Source: Streptomyces scopuliridis RB72 (GTDB taxonomy: Bacteria > Actinomycetota > Actinomycetes > Streptomycetales > Streptomycetaceae). Taken from it: a stretch of DNA of 64,000 nt. Below, piece by piece: positions 18,536 to 28,294 of this stretch. A program made the position numbers and the translations under genes. The stretch covers positions 62,001-126,000 of the forward strand of contig NZ_JOEI01000018.1 in the NCBI RefSeq assembly GCF_000718095.1, written 5' to 3'. Below the pieces are notes generated by a model. It did not search any database, had not been told where the DNA came from, and was given only the letters and a program-made list of their open reading frames with translations. Position 1 is the stretch's first letter, and every line of letters begins with the position of its first letter.

Positions 18536-19800
18536 CGCGCGCCCGCCGGTTGCCGCGCGTCGGTGATATGAGGAGACGTCACCTGTGAGGGCGTCAGTTC
18601 GACGAAGGCCGACTCGTGCGCACGGCGGCGCTCCGTATCGCGGGCGAACACCTCGTACGCCACCTTCGTCAGTGCCCGCGCCGGGGTGTGCAGATCGAGA
18701 CGGCTCGCCTCGGCCACGTCCCGTGCCCACTCGGCGGGGACGGCGGCCTCGCCGCCCAGTGCCCCGGCGAGCGCGCCGCTCATGGTGGCGATCGAGTCGC
18801 AGTCCCGGCCGTAGTTCACCGAGCCGAGGACCGTACGGCGGTAGTCGCCCGCGCCGATCAGCAACATGCCGAGCGCGATGGGGAGTTCCTCGATGGAGTG
18901 CAGCCGGGAGGGGCGGCGGGCGCCGAGCGACGGGGCGCGGTAGTGCGGGCCGACCGTGTCGAACGGTGCGACCGCCTCGCGCAGCCCGCGCAGCGCGGAC
19001 TCCGTGTCGCGATGCCGGGCGGCCACCGCGCACACCGCCTCGATCGCCGCGCGCGTCCCGTCCTTCGCCAGGCCCACGCACGTCGCCACGACCGACGCGG
19101 GCGTGGCGTCCGGCAGGCAGGCGGCGGCCACGGCGGCGGCGAACACCCCGGCGGCCTCGCGCCCGTACGAGGACTGATGCGCGCCGGCCACCTCGATCGC
19201 CTCGGCGTAGGCGGCGGCCGGATGCGCCGCGTTGACCAGGCCGATGGGTGCCATGTACATCGCCGCACCGCAGTTGACGATGTTTCCGGTGCCCGCCTCG
19301 CGCGGATCGACATGTCCGTAGTGCAGCCGGGTGACCAGCCACTTCTCGGCGAGGAAGATCCGCTGGAGCGGCAGCGCCTCGGTCTCCAGCTCGGGGATCC
19401 AGCGCGGGGTGGAGATGAGATCGGGGACGAGATGGTCGGCGACCGCGTACGCGTCGAGATGGTCGCGGACCTTCTCGTACACCCGGATCAGCGCGTGTGT
19501 CATCAGGGTGTCGTCGGTGATGTGCCCGTCGCCCTTGTGGTACGGGGCGAGCGGGCGGGCGGTGCGCCAGTCCTCGTTCCACGGTCCGACGATGCCGGAC
19601 ACCCGGCCGCCGTGCCGTTCCACGATCTGCTCGGGGGAGTACCCCTCGACCGGACCGCCGAGCGCGTCACCGACGGCCGCGCCGATCAGACAGCCGGTGA
19701 TCCGGTCAGTGAGGGGTGGTGTCGTCGGGGGTGCGCTCTGTGGTGTGGTGCCGGACTGTGGCGTCGTACCGGACTGTGGCGTCATGTCGGAATTGTCCAC
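18532..19800 (-). CDS. ADP-ribosylglycohydrolase family protein (paralogue 2)
   Basis: A 422-aa DraG-type hydrolase with all three metal motifs: GAAVGDALGGPVEG, GHITDDTLMTHAL and YGRDCDSIATMSGALAGALGG. The active site is therefore predicted intact. The N-terminus carries a duplicated hexapeptide (TPQSGT) encoded by 18-bp DNA repeats. This N-terminus overlaps the 3' end of paralogue 3 by up to 95 bp in another frame. ATG 19785 is an alternative start that shortens the overlap to 80 bp. No start excluding the overlap was found before the conserved LTDRITGCLIG. Confidence 0.88.
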   Translation of the reverse strand: MDNSDMTPQSGTTPQSGTTPQSAPPTTPPLTDRITGCLIGAAVGDALGGPVEGYSPEQIVERHGGRVSGIVGPWNEDWRTARPLAPYHKGDGHITDDTLMTHALIRVYEKVRDHLDAYAVADHLVPDLISTPRWIPELETEALPLQRIFLAEKWLVTRLHYGHVDPREAGTGNIVNCGAAMYMAPIGLVNAAHPAAAYAEAIEVAGAHQSSYGREAAGVFAAAVAAACLPDATPASVVATCVGLAKDGTRAAIEAVCAVAARHRDTESALRGLREAVAPFDTVGPHYRAPSLGARRPSRLHSIEELPIALGMLLIGAGDYRRTVLGSVNYGRDCDSIATMSGALAGALGGEAAVPAEWARDVAEASRLDLHTPARALTKVAYEVFARDTERRRAHESAFVELTPSQVTSPHITDARQPAGAR

Positions 19801-21277
19801 CCGGAGTGGTCAGTTCCGTGGCTGCGAGCAGTCCGGCGAGTTCGACGAGATCGGTCCCCGCGAGCCGGGGGAGAGCACACCCCGCCAGGGTCCGGCAGGC
19901 GTCCCGCCAGGCGGCCGGTACGGCGTCGCCCCCGCCGAGCGCGCCGGTCAGCGCGCCGGCCAGCGCGGGCGCGGAGTCGGCGACCCTGGAGAGACAGGCG
20001 GCGGCGGGCACCGCTCCGGCGACACTGCCCCCGGCGGCGAGGGTCAGGGCGAGGGCGACCGGGACGGTCTCGGCCGCGGCGATGCCGTAGCTGTAGACGT
20101 GGTCGACGATCTGATGCTCCAGCAGCGGTACGAGCGCGAAGGCGCCGGCCGGTTCACCGGCGAAGTCGCGGGCCAGCTTGACGGCGTGGCGGGCGTTGCG
20201 GCCGATCTCCGTGGACTCGGGCAGCTGGTCGAGGGCGGCCTCGACGGCGGCCTCGGTGTCCCCGCCGCCGAGGGCCGTCGCGACGGCCGCGGCCATGGCG
20301 CGGGCGCCGTGCACCCCGTCGCCGTCCTGGGTGTACCGGGCGTCGAACTCGGCGAGTCCGGCGGCGGCGGCCGGATCGCCGGGGTGGACGACGGCGAGCA
20401 CGGCGGCCCGTACGCACGCGGCGTCGTCGAAGTAGTGCGGGTTGTCATGGCCGGTGGCGGGCGGGCGCAGCCCGGTGGCGAGATTCCCGAGGCCCGCGCG
20501 TACGGAGATCCGCGCCCGCAGGGGCGGTACGGCCGACTCCACCTCGGGCGCGCGGGCCGCCGCGGCGGCGATCTCGCCGGCGAGGGAGTTCCACGCGCGA
20601 TCGATGGCGGCCCGCATCCGGAGGTCGGGGCCCAGATGCCGGAAGAGATCGCCGGCGGCGGTGAGCACGGACCCGGCGGCGAAGGCGGCCCACTCGGCGT
20701 CGTCGGAGGGGCCGAGCCTGAGCGGCTCGGGGGGCTGGTTGAGCGCGATGGGCACGGGGAGGGTGGTGGTCGCGTTCTGCTCGGCGAAGGTGTCCAGCTC
20801 CCGGGTGAGCCGGCGCGTCCACTCGGGCATCCGCGCGGCCCGGTGGCGGGCGGCGGGCCACCCGGCGGCGTCCCCGGCGGCGAGCCCGAGGAGCAGCCCT
20901 TCGATCCGGCGGAGAGGGGCGTCGGGGGAGCCGTCTTCGGCCGCCGCGTACGGGGTGTCGGGGCCGGCGGCAGGCGGCGGCCCGTCCGCGCTTCCCGCTC
21001 CGGCCGGCACCTGCCGGAGGCCGCCGGTGCCGCCCGTACCGGGGCCCGGCCGTGTGTCGGCTCCGACCGGCCCGTAGGGAGCCTCGGCCCCGGGTGGCGC
21101 CTGCGGTCCTTCGGCGCCGCCCGTGCCGGAGTCCGGAGCGTACGGAGCCGCCGCGGTCTCCGGCGCCGGCCTCGTGTCCGTCGTCGCCGGGCAGCCGGTG
21201 CCGGGAGCTTCCGGCACGCGGGACGCGACGGCCCATGCCCGGTCCTCGCGCGCCCGGTCCCGCTCGATCGCTGTCAT
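19706..21277 (-). CDS. ADP-ribosylglycohydrolase family protein (paralogue 3, divergent)
   Basis: A 523-aa protein. A Pro/Gly/Ala-rich, probably disordered N-terminal stretch of about 125 residues precedes a DraG-like domain starting RIEGLLLGLAAGDAAGWP. The first motif (AAGDAAG) is kept and the middle one reads PSDDAEWAAF. The C-terminal motif, normally GRDADT, reads SRVADS: the first Asp is Val, so metal site integrity is doubtful. The ATG at 21275-21277 overlaps the stop of paralogue 4; the longer frame upstream is ignored. The 3' end runs into paralogue 2. Confidence 0.82.
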   Translation of the reverse strand: MTAIERDRAREDRAWAVASRVPEAPGTGCPATTDTRPAPETAAAPYAPDSGTGGAEGPQAPPGAEAPYGPVGADTRPGPGTGGTGGLRQVPAGAGSADGPPPAAGPDTPYAAAEDGSPDAPLRRIEGLLLGLAAGDAAGWPAARHRAARMPEWTRRLTRELDTFAEQNATTTLPVPIALNQPPEPLRLGPSDDAEWAAFAAGSVLTAAGDLFRHLGPDLRMRAAIDRAWNSLAGEIAAAAARAPEVESAVPPLRARISVRAGLGNLATGLRPPATGHDNPHYFDDAACVRAAVLAVVHPGDPAAAAGLAEFDARYTQDGDGVHGARAMAAAVATALGGGDTEAAVEAALDQLPESTEIGRNARHAVKLARDFAGEPAGAFALVPLLEHQIVDHVYSYGIAAAETVPVALALTLAAGGSVAGAVPAAACLSRVADSAPALAGALTGALGGGDAVPAAWRDACRTLAGCALPRLAGTDLVELAGLLAATELTTPGGQFRHDATVRYDATVRHHTTERTPDDTTPH

Positions 21278-22302
21278 GACGCCACCCTTTCGTCGTAGTC
21301 CGGCATGAGCAGGTCCGCGATGTCCAGTACGTGGTAGCCGCGCATCGAGGGCAGGCAGCTGCCCCCGACCGGGCCGATGGCCGAGGCCCATTCCCCGGGG
21401 ATCGCCGCCGCCCCCGACATCGCCCCCGCCAGGGCGCCCGCCACCGCCGCGGTGGTGTCGGCGTCCCGGCCCATGTTGACCGCCGTCAGGACCGACATAC
21501 GGAAGTCCCCGCGCGCCGCCGCGAAGGCGCCGAAGGCCAGGCCCACCGCCTCGGGGGCCAGATCCGTCCAGGGGTAGCCGCCGATGACCACCGAGGAGCG
21601 GACGGCGCGCTCCATCGTGAGCGTGTCGGGGTACGTACGCTGCGCGGCGACGACCCCGCGGCGCAGGGTGCGGGCCGTCCAGGAGTCCATCGGGACCACG
21701 GAGAGCGCGGCGGCGATCACCGACGCGGGCCCGGCGCCGCCCATCGCGGCGGCGACCCCGGCCGCCACCGCCCGGCCGCCGTAGATCCCCTCGCCGTCGT
21801 GGCTGACCCGGCCGTCGACGGCGACCAGCCGCGCGGCCTCCTCGGGGCGGCCCGCGGCGAAGACGCCGAACGGCGCCGCGCGCATCGCGAGCCCGTCGCT
21901 CCAGGCGTGCCGGTGCTGGGCCGTGATGGGCGCGGCGAGCCCGCGCCGCAGATTCTCCAGCGTGCCGCGCTCGCTGAAACCGGCCCCGCGGAAGGGGCCC
22001 TCGTCATGGTCCGCGAGCCAGTGGTGCCAGGCGTTCTCCACATGGGCGACGGTCAGGGCCGAGCCGTGCCGGGCGAGCAGCAGCCCGGAGAAGATCGCGT
22101 ACTCGGTGTCGTCCGTGCCCGCCGGGCTGTCGGCCACGAACCCTTCGATACGGCCCCAGCGGCGGCGGATCTCGGAGGGCCGCATGTTCTCCGCCGGGGC
22201 GCCGATCGCGTCGCCCACGGCGAGCCCGAGCAGGGCACCGCGCGCCCGGTCTCGGAGTACCGCGACCGCGTCGACGGCGGGGTCGCGAGGTACTGACTCC
22301 AT
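21274..22302 (-). CDS. ADP-ribosylglycohydrolase family protein (paralogue 4, operon leader)
   Basis: A 342-aa, compact DraG-type hydrolase with intact motifs: LLGLAVGDAIGAPAENM, GTDDTEYAIF and NMGRDADTTAAVAGALAG. The ATG at 22300-22302 was chosen because AAAGGG lies 8 nt upstream and MESVPRD leads directly into the domain. It is first in the operon, and its stop overlaps paralogue 3. The family removes ADP-ribose or related groups from proteins or small molecules. The target here is unknown. Confidence 0.9.
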   Translation of the reverse strand: MESVPRDPAVDAVAVLRDRARGALLGLAVGDAIGAPAENMRPSEIRRRWGRIEGFVADSPAGTDDTEYAIFSGLLLARHGSALTVAHVENAWHHWLADHDEGPFRGAGFSERGTLENLRRGLAAPITAQHRHAWSDGLAMRAAPFGVFAAGRPEEAARLVAVDGRVSHDGEGIYGGRAVAAGVAAAMGGAGPASVIAAALSVVPMDSWTARTLRRGVVAAQRTYPDTLTMERAVRSSVVIGGYPWTDLAPEAVGLAFGAFAAARGDFRMSVLTAVNMGRDADTTAAVAGALAGAMSGAAAIPGEWASAIGPVGGSCLPSMRGYHVLDIADLLMPDYDERVAS

Positions 22303-22393
22303 GGTGTGGCCCTTTCGCGCGAGCCTGTGACACCGCATCCGTGTCTCCGCATCTCTGCCACACGGAGGGCCGGGGGAGTCCGGGAAACCCCGC

Positions 22394-22409
22394 TGTCACC
22401 CGGGTGACA
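22394..22409. promoter_or_regulatory. Perfect 16-bp palindrome in the divergent region
   Basis: TGTCACCCGGGTGACA is an exact palindrome about 92 bp upstream of the ADP-ribosylglycohydrolase operon and 146 bp upstream of the VIT1-type gene. A dimeric regulator could bind here. No regulator gene lies next to it. Confidence 0.55.
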
Positions 22410-22429
22410 TCTCCGCCGAGGCCCGCCCC

Positions 22430-22450
22430 AAGGCCGGTAAGTACGGCCTT
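22430..22450. promoter_or_regulatory. Second inverted repeat in the divergent region
   Basis: AAGGCCG and CGGCCTT flank a 7-nt spacer. It is either an operator or a hairpin in the leader of the VIT1-type gene. Confidence 0.4.
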
Positions 22451-22554
22451 CCTTGCTGGCGGGAGCCATTTTTCGTGCGTACTTTCGAAGCGTTGAGAGG
22501 GGTGGCACCGGTCTCCGGCGGACCGGGATCCGCCCCCGCGAAAAGGGGAGAAGC

Positions 22555-23283
22555 ATGTCCATCATCGAGACCGAGGCAACGCTCCACGAGGCCCACCGCG
22601 ACAATCACACGCATCGCGATGTCAACGGCGGCTGGCTGCGTCCCGCGGTGTTCGGCGCGATGGACGGACTGGTCTCCAACCTGGCGCTGATGACCGGTGT
22701 CGCGGGCGGCGCCCTCTCCCAGCAGACGATCGTGATCACCGGCCTCGCGGGTCTGGCGGCCGGTGCCTTCTCCATGGCCGCCGGCGAGTACACCTCGGTC
22801 GCCTCCCAGCGCGAGCTGGTCCAGGCCGAACTGGAGGTGGAGCGCGGGGAGCTGAGGAAGCACCCCGCCGACGAGATGGAGGAGCTGGCCGCGCTCTACG
22901 TGTCACGCGGCGTGGAGCCGGAGCTCGCCCGCGAGGTGGCCCGGCAGCTCTCGAAGGACCCCGAGCAGGCGCTGGAGATCCACGCGCGCGAGGAGCTGGG
23001 GGTCGACCCGGACGATCTGCCGTCGCCGCTGGTCGCGGCCGTGTCGTCGTTCGGTTCGTTCGCGCTGGGCGCGCTGCTGCCCGTACTGCCGTATCTGCTC
23101 GGCGCCACCGCGCTGTGGCCCGCCGTGCTGCTGGCGCTGATAGGGCTCTTCGCCTGCGGTGCGCTGGTGGCGCGGGTGACGGCGCGCAGCTGGTGGTACA
23201 GCGGGCTGCGGCAGCTGTTCCTCGGCGGAACGGCCGCGGCGCTCACGTACGGGCTCGGAGCCCTGTTCGGCGCGGCTCTCTAG
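22555..23283 (+). CDS. VIT1/CCC1 family Fe/Mn transporter
   Basis: A 242-aa integral membrane protein. The first helix region GWLRPAVFGAMDGLVSNLALM is a VIT1/CCC1 signature. AAGEYTSVASQRELVQAE and a charged cytosolic segment (about residues 80-145, Glu-rich) match the metal-binding domain of vacuolar iron transporters. Three more helices follow. It probably exports or sequesters iron or manganese. AAAAGGGGAG lies just upstream of ATG 22555. Confidence 0.9.
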   Translation: MSIIETEATLHEAHRDNHTHRDVNGGWLRPAVFGAMDGLVSNLALMTGVAGGALSQQTIVITGLAGLAAGAFSMAAGEYTSVASQRELVQAELEVERGELRKHPADEMEELAALYVSRGVEPELAREVARQLSKDPEQALEIHAREELGVDPDDLPSPLVAAVSSFGSFALGALLPVLPYLLGATALWPAVLLALIGLFACGALVARVTARSWWYSGLRQLFLGGTAAALTYGLGALFGAAL

Positions 23284-23354
23284 GGCGGGACTTTTCCCCC
23301 GGCCTGGGGCATCCCGAATCCGGGAGCGAGGCTCTAACCTGGACAGGGCCCCCG

Positions 23355-23382
23355 AGGGCGGGCGGGCGGAAACGCCCGCCCT
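23355..23382 (+). terminator. Hairpin after the VIT1-type gene
   Basis: AGGGCGGGCG and CGCCCGCCCT form a 10-bp stem with an 8-nt loop; a GGGCGGGCGGGCG run allows two registers. Confidence 0.7.
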
Positions 23383-23710
23383 GTAACGTACGTCCCCGCG
23401 CGTTCCGGCCTCCGGGATGCGACACTTTGCCAGCGCCATACCGGCAGCCCGTTACCCGGCGGTTTCGAGTCGGTAATGACCGGGCATGAGCCGTAGGCGC
23501 CGCGGGCAACGAAGCCTGCTCCGCCCCAACTGACCGGACGGCGATCTGTCCGTCTGCTCCCCCCTTCACCGCTATGCGCGGTGTCCACATGCTGGAACAC
23601 GCTATCCGCTTCCCGAGAAGCTGCCCATCATGTAACCTGCACGAAATTTCTTGGAGGGCCAACGTCGTCCCTCGGTACTCGCATATGCCACGACGACGAC
23701 GGGAGAGCCG
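23383..23710. other. Upstream region of gltB
   Basis: About 330 bp without a supported gene. It carries the GlnR-like half-site at 23632-23647 and the gltB ribosome binding site (GGGAGAG just before 23711). I see no leader peptide. Confidence 0.5.
23632..23647 (+). promoter_or_regulatory. Candidate GlnR half-site upstream of gltB
   Basis: GTAAC-6 nt-GAAAT matches the actinobacterial GlnR box pattern gTnAc-n6-GaAAc at 9 of 10 positions, 64 bp before the gltB start. A complete two-box GlnR site is not evident. Confidence 0.4.
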
Positions 23711-26700
23711 ATGCGTTCCGACGCCTGGTCGCCCATGGACGGTCGCCCCGCCCCGCAAGGGATGTACGACCCCCGTAACGAGCACGACGCCTGTGGCGTC
23801 GGGTTCGTGGCCACCCTCACCGGTGTAGCCAGCCATGCGCTGGTGGAGCAGGCGCTGACCGTACTGCGCAATCTCGAACACCGCGGCGCCACCGGCTCCG
23901 AGCCGGACTCCGGCGACGGCGCCGGAATCCTCCTCCAGGTCCCGGACGCCTTCCTCCGCGAGGTCGCCGGATTCGAGCTGCCCGAGGCCGGCTCGTACGC
24001 CGTCGGCATCGGCTTCCTGCCCGCCGACGACGCCACGGACGCCGTCTCGCGCATCGAGACGATCGCCGCCGAGGAGGGCCTGACCGTCCTCGGCTGGCGC
24101 GAGGTCCCCGTCGCCCCCGAGCTGCTCGGCGCCACCGCCCGCTCGACGATGCCGGCCTTCCGCCAGCTGTTCGTCGCGGACGGGACGAGCGCGGGCATCG
24201 CCCTGGACCGCAAGGCGTTCCTGCTGCGCAAGCGCGCCGAGCGCGAGGCCGGGGTCTACTTCCCGTCGCTCTCCGCCCGGACGATCGTCTACAAGGGCAT
24301 GCTCACCACCGGGCAGCTGGAGCCGTTCTTCCCGGACCTCTCCGACCGCCGCTTCGCGACCGCGATCTCGCTGGTCCACTCGCGGTTCTCCACCAACACC
24401 TTCCCGAGCTGGCCGCTCGCCCACCCGTACCGCTTCGTCGCGCACAACGGCGAGATCAACACGGTCAAGGGCAACCGCAACTGGATGCGCGCCCGCGAGT
24501 CGCAGCTGGCTTCCCGGACGTTCGGCTCCGCCGACAATGGACGCAGTGGTAACGAGGCGCTGGAGCGGATCTTCCCCGTCTGTACGCCGGACGCCTCCGA
24601 CTCCGCGTCCTTCGACGAGGTCCTCGAACTGATCCACCTCGGTGGCCGGTCGCTGCCGCACTCCGTGCTGATGATGGTCCCCGAGGCGTGGGAGAACCAC
24701 GACACCATGGACCCGGCCCGGCGCGCCTTCTACCAGTTCCACGCCACGATGATGGAGCCCTGGGACGGCCCCGCCTGTGTCACCTTCACCGACGGCACCC
24801 AGGTCGGCGCGGTCCTCGACCGCAACGGACTGCGTCCGGGCCGTTACTGGGTGACCGACGAAGGGCTCGTCGTCCTCTCCTCCGAGGTCGGCGTCCTCGA
24901 CATCGACCCCGCCAAGGTCGTCCGCAAGGGCCGCCTCCAGCCCGGCCGGATGTTCCTCGTCGACACCGCCGAGCACCGCATCATCGAGGACGACGAGATC
25001 AAGGCGTCCCTCGCCGCCGAGCAGCCCTACCAGGAGTGGCTGGAGACCGGCGAGATCGAGCTGTCGGACCTGCCCGAGCGCGAGCACATCGTCCACACGC
25101 ACGCCTCCGTCACCCGCCGCCAGCAGACCTTCGGCTACACCGAGGAGGAGCTGCGCGTCCTGCTCGCGCCGATGGCCCGCGCGGGCGCCGAGCCGATCGG
25201 CTCCATGGGTACGGACTCGCCGATCGCCGCGCTGTCCGCCCGGCCCCGGCTGCTCTTCGACTACTTCACCCAGCTCTTCGCGCAGGTCACCAACCCGCCG
25301 CTGGACGCCATCCGCGAGGAGCTGGTCACCTCACTGCGCTCCTCGCTCGGCCCGCAGGGCAATCTGCTGGAGCCGGCCGCCGCGTCGTGCCGTAGCGTCA
25401 CCCTGCCCTTCCCGGTGATCGACAACGACGAGCTGGCGAAGCTCGTCCACATAAACGCCGACGGCGACATGCCCGGCATGAAGGCCGCCACGCTCTCCGG
25501 TCTCTACCGGGTCGGCGGCGGCGGTGACGCCCTCGCCACCCGCATCGACGAGATCTGCGCCGAGACCGACGCCGCGATCGAGAGCGGCGCCCGGATCATC
25601 GTGCTCTCCGACCGGCACTCCGACGCCGAGCACGCCCCGATCCCCTCGCTGCTGCTCACCGCGGCCGTGCACCACCACCTCATCCGCACCAAGCAGCGCA
25701 CCCAGGTCGGGCTGCTGGTCGAGGCCGGTGACGTCCGCGAGGTGCACCATGTCGCGCTGCTCATCGGCTACGGCGCCGCCGCCGTCAACCCGTACCTCGC
25801 CATGGAGTCCGTCGAGGACCTGGTCCGCGCCGGTACGTTCATCGAGGGCCTGGCGCCCGAGCAGGCGATCAGGAACCTGATCCACGCGCTCGGCAAGGGC
25901 GTCCTGAAGGTGATGTCCAAGATGGGCATCTCCACCGTCGCCTCCTACCGGGGCGCGCAGGTCTTCGAGGCTGTCGGCCTGGACCAGTCCTTCGTCGACA
26001 AGTACTTCAACGGCACCGCCACCAAGATCGGCGGCGCCGGTCTCGATGTCGTCGCCGAGGAGGTCGCCGCCCGGCACGCCAAGGGCTACCCGGCCTCCGG
26101 GATCTCCGCGAGCCACCGCAAGCTGGAGATCGGCGGCGAGTACCAGTGGCGCCGCGAGGGCGAGCCGCACCTGTTCGACCCGGAGACCGTCTTCCGGCTC
26201 CAGCACGCCACGCGCTCGCGCAGCTACGACATCTTCAAGCAGTACACGAGCCGGGTGAACGAGCAGTCCGAGCGGCTGATGACGCTGCGCGGCCTGTTCA
26301 ACTTCGCCGCCGGCCGGGCGCCCGTACCGCTGGACGAGGTCGAGCCCGCCTCCGAGATCGTCAAGCGCTTCTCCACCGGCGCCATGTCGTACGGCTCGAT
26401 CTCCCGCGAGGCGCACGAAACCCTCGCCATCGCCATGAACCAGCTGGGCGGCAAGTCCAACACCGGCGAGGGCGGCGAGGACGCGGACCGGCTCTACGAC
26501 CCGGCCCGCCGCTCCTCCATCAAGCAGGTCGCCTCCGGCCGCTTCGGTGTCACCAGCGAGTACCTGGTCAACGCCGACGACATCCAGATCAAGATGGCCC
26601 AGGGCGCCAAGCCCGGCGAGGGCGGACAGCTGCCCGGCCACAAGGTCTACCCGTGGGTCGCCAAGACCCGGCACTCCACCCCGGGCGTCGGTCTGATCTC

Positions 26701-28294
26701 CCCGCCGCCGCACCACGACATCTACTCCATCGAGGATCTCGCCCAGCTGATCCACGACCTCAAGAACGCCAACCCGCAGGCCCGCATCCATGTGAAGCTG
26801 GTCTCCGAGGTCGGCGTCGGCACCGTCGCCGCGGGTGTCTCCAAGGCGCACGCCGATGTCGTCCTGATCTCCGGACACGACGGCGGTACGGGCGCCTCGC
26901 CGCTCACCTCGCTCAAGCACGCGGGCGGCCCCTGGGAGCTGGGCCTCGCCGAGACCCAGCAGACCCTGCTGCTCAACGGTCTGCGCGACCGCATCGTCGT
27001 GCAGACCGACGGCCAGCTGAAGACCGGCCGCGATGTCGTCATCGCCGCGCTGCTGGGCGCCGAGGAGTTCGGTTTCGCGACCGCGCCGCTCGTCGTCTCC
27101 GGCTGCGTCATGATGCGCGTCTGCCATCTGGACACCTGCCCGGTCGGTATCGCCACCCAGAACCCGGTGCTGCGCGAGCGGTTCTCCGGCAAGGCCGAGT
27201 ACATCGTCAACTTCTTCCAGTTCATCGCCGAGGAGGTCCGCGAACTCCTCGCGGAGCTGGGCTTCCGTACGCTCGAAGAGGCGGTCGGCCACGCCGAACT
27301 GCTCGACACCGAGCGGGCCGTGAACCACTGGAAGGCGCAGGGCCTCGACCTGAAGCCGCTCTTCCATGTGCCCGCGCTGCCCGAGAACGCCGTACGCCAC
27401 CAGGCCATCGGCCAGGACCACGGCCTGGAGAAGGCGCTCGACAACGAGCTGATCAAGCTCGCCGCCGACGCGCTGAGCGCCGAGAGCGCCGAGGCCGCCC
27501 AGCCCGTACGCGCCCAGATCGGCATCCGGAACATCAACCGGACCGTCGGCACCATGCTCGGCAACCAGGTGACCAAGAAGTTCGGTGGCGCGGGCCTGCC
27601 CGACGACACCATCGACATCACCTTCACCGGCTCCGCGGGCCAGTCCTTCGGCGCGTTCCTGCCGCGCGGTGTCACGCTGCGTCTGGAGGGCGACGCCAAC
27701 GACTACGTCGGCAAGGGCCTCTCCGGCGGCCGGGTCGTCGTACGGCCCGACCGCGGCGCCGACCACCTCGCGGAGTACTCCACCATCGCGGGCAACACCA
27801 TCGCCTACGGCGCGACCGGCGGCGAACTGTTCCTGCGCGGCCGGACCGGCGAGCGCTTCTGCGTCCGCAACTCCGGTGCCACCGTCGTCTCCGAGGGCGT
27901 GGGCGACCACGGCTGCGAGTACATGACCGGCGGTCACGCCGTCGTCCTCGGCGAGACGGGCCGTAACTTCGCGGCCGGTATGTCGGGCGGCGTCGCGTAC
28001 GTCATCGACCTCGACGCCGACAACGTCAACGCCGGCAACCTCGGCGCCGTCGAACAGCTCGACGACGCCGACAAGCAGTGGCTGCACGATGTGGTGCGCC
28101 GCCACCAGGAGGAGACGGGCTCCACCGTCGCGGAGAAGCTGCTCGCCGAGTGGGACACCGCGGTGGACCGCTTCAGCAAGATCATCCCGACCACGTACAA
28201 GGCAGTGCTCGCCGCCAAGGACGCCGCCGAGCTGGCCGGTCTCTCGGAGACCGAGACCACCGAGAAGATGATGGAGGCGGCGACCAATGGCTGA
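23711..28294 (+). CDS. gltB: Glutamate synthase (NADPH/ferredoxin type), large subunit
   Basis: GltB (1527 aa) transfers the amide of glutamine to 2-oxoglutarate. The class II amidotransferase nucleophile is C28 in [10 protein letters not shown], exposed after propeptide removal. The central and FMN-binding synthase domains follow, with [11 protein letters not shown] and [15 protein letters not shown]. The 3Fe-4S Cys cluster is [15 protein letters not shown], and a C-terminal beta-helix GXGXG domain completes it. Length is normal. ATG 23711 has GGGAGAG upstream; the frame is open from 23651. It overlaps gltD by 8 bp. Confidence 0.98.
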   Translation: MRSDAWSPMDGRPAPQGMYDPRNEHDACGVGFVATLTGVASHALVEQALTVLRNLEHRGATGSEPDSGDGAGILLQVPDAFLREVAGFELPEAGSYAVGIGFLPADDATDAVSRIETIAAEEGLTVLGWREVPVAPELLGATARSTMPAFRQLFVADGTSAGIALDRKAFLLRKRAEREAGVYFPSLSARTIVYKGMLTTGQLEPFFPDLSDRRFATAISLVHSRFSTNTFPSWPLAHPYRFVAHNGEINTVKGNRNWMRARESQLASRTFGSADNGRSGNEALERIFPVCTPDASDSASFDEVLELIHLGGRSLPHSVLMMVPEAWENHDTMDPARRAFYQFHATMMEPWDGPACVTFTDGTQVGAVLDRNGLRPGRYWVTDEGLVVLSSEVGVLDIDPAKVVRKGRLQPGRMFLVDTAEHRIIEDDEIKASLAAEQPYQEWLETGEIELSDLPEREHIVHTHASVTRRQQTFGYTEEELRVLLAPMARAGAEPIGSMGTDSPIAALSARPRLLFDYFTQLFAQVTNPPLDAIREELVTSLRSSLGPQGNLLEPAAASCRSVTLPFPVIDNDELAKLVHINADGDMPGMKAATLSGLYRVGGGGDALATRIDEICAETDAAIESGARIIVLSDRHSDAEHAPIPSLLLTAAVHHHLIRTKQRTQVGLLVEAGDVREVHHVALLIGYGAAAVNPYLAMESVEDLVRAGTFIEGLAPEQAIRNLIHALGKGVLKVMSKMGISTVASYRGAQVFEAVGLDQSFVDKYFNGTATKIGGAGLDVVAEEVAARHAKGYPASGISASHRKLEIGGEYQWRREGEPHLFDPETVFRLQHATRSRSYDIFKQYTSRVNEQSERLMTLRGLFNFAAGRAPVPLDEVEPASEIVKRFSTGAMSYGSISREAHETLAIAMNQLGGKSNTGEGGEDADRLYDPARRSSIKQVASGRFGVTSEYLVNADDIQIKMAQGAKPGEGGQLPGHKVYPWVAKTRHSTPGVGLISPPPHHDIYSIEDLAQLIHDLKNANPQARIHVKLVSEVGVGTVAAGVSKAHADVVLISGHDGGTGASPLTSLKHAGGPWELGLAETQQTLLLNGLRDRIVVQTDGQLKTGRDVVIAALLGAEEFGFATAPLVVSGCVMMRVCHLDTCPVGIATQNPVLRERFSGKAEYIVNFFQFIAEEVRELLAELGFRTLEEAVGHAELLDTERAVNHWKAQGLDLKPLFHVPALPENAVRHQAIGQDHGLEKALDNELIKLAADALSAESAEAAQPVRAQIGIRNINRTVGTMLGNQVTKKFGGAGLPDDTIDITFTGSAGQSFGAFLPRGVTLRLEGDANDYVGKGLSGGRVVVRPDRGADHLAEYSTIAGNTIAYGATGGELFLRGRTGERFCVRNSGATVVSEGVGDHGCEYMTGGHAVVLGETGRNFAAGMSGGVAYVIDLDADNVNAGNLGAVEQLDDADKQWLHDVVRRHQEETGSTVAEKLLAEWDTAVDRFSKIIPTTYKAVLAAKDAAELAGLSETETTEKMMEAATNG

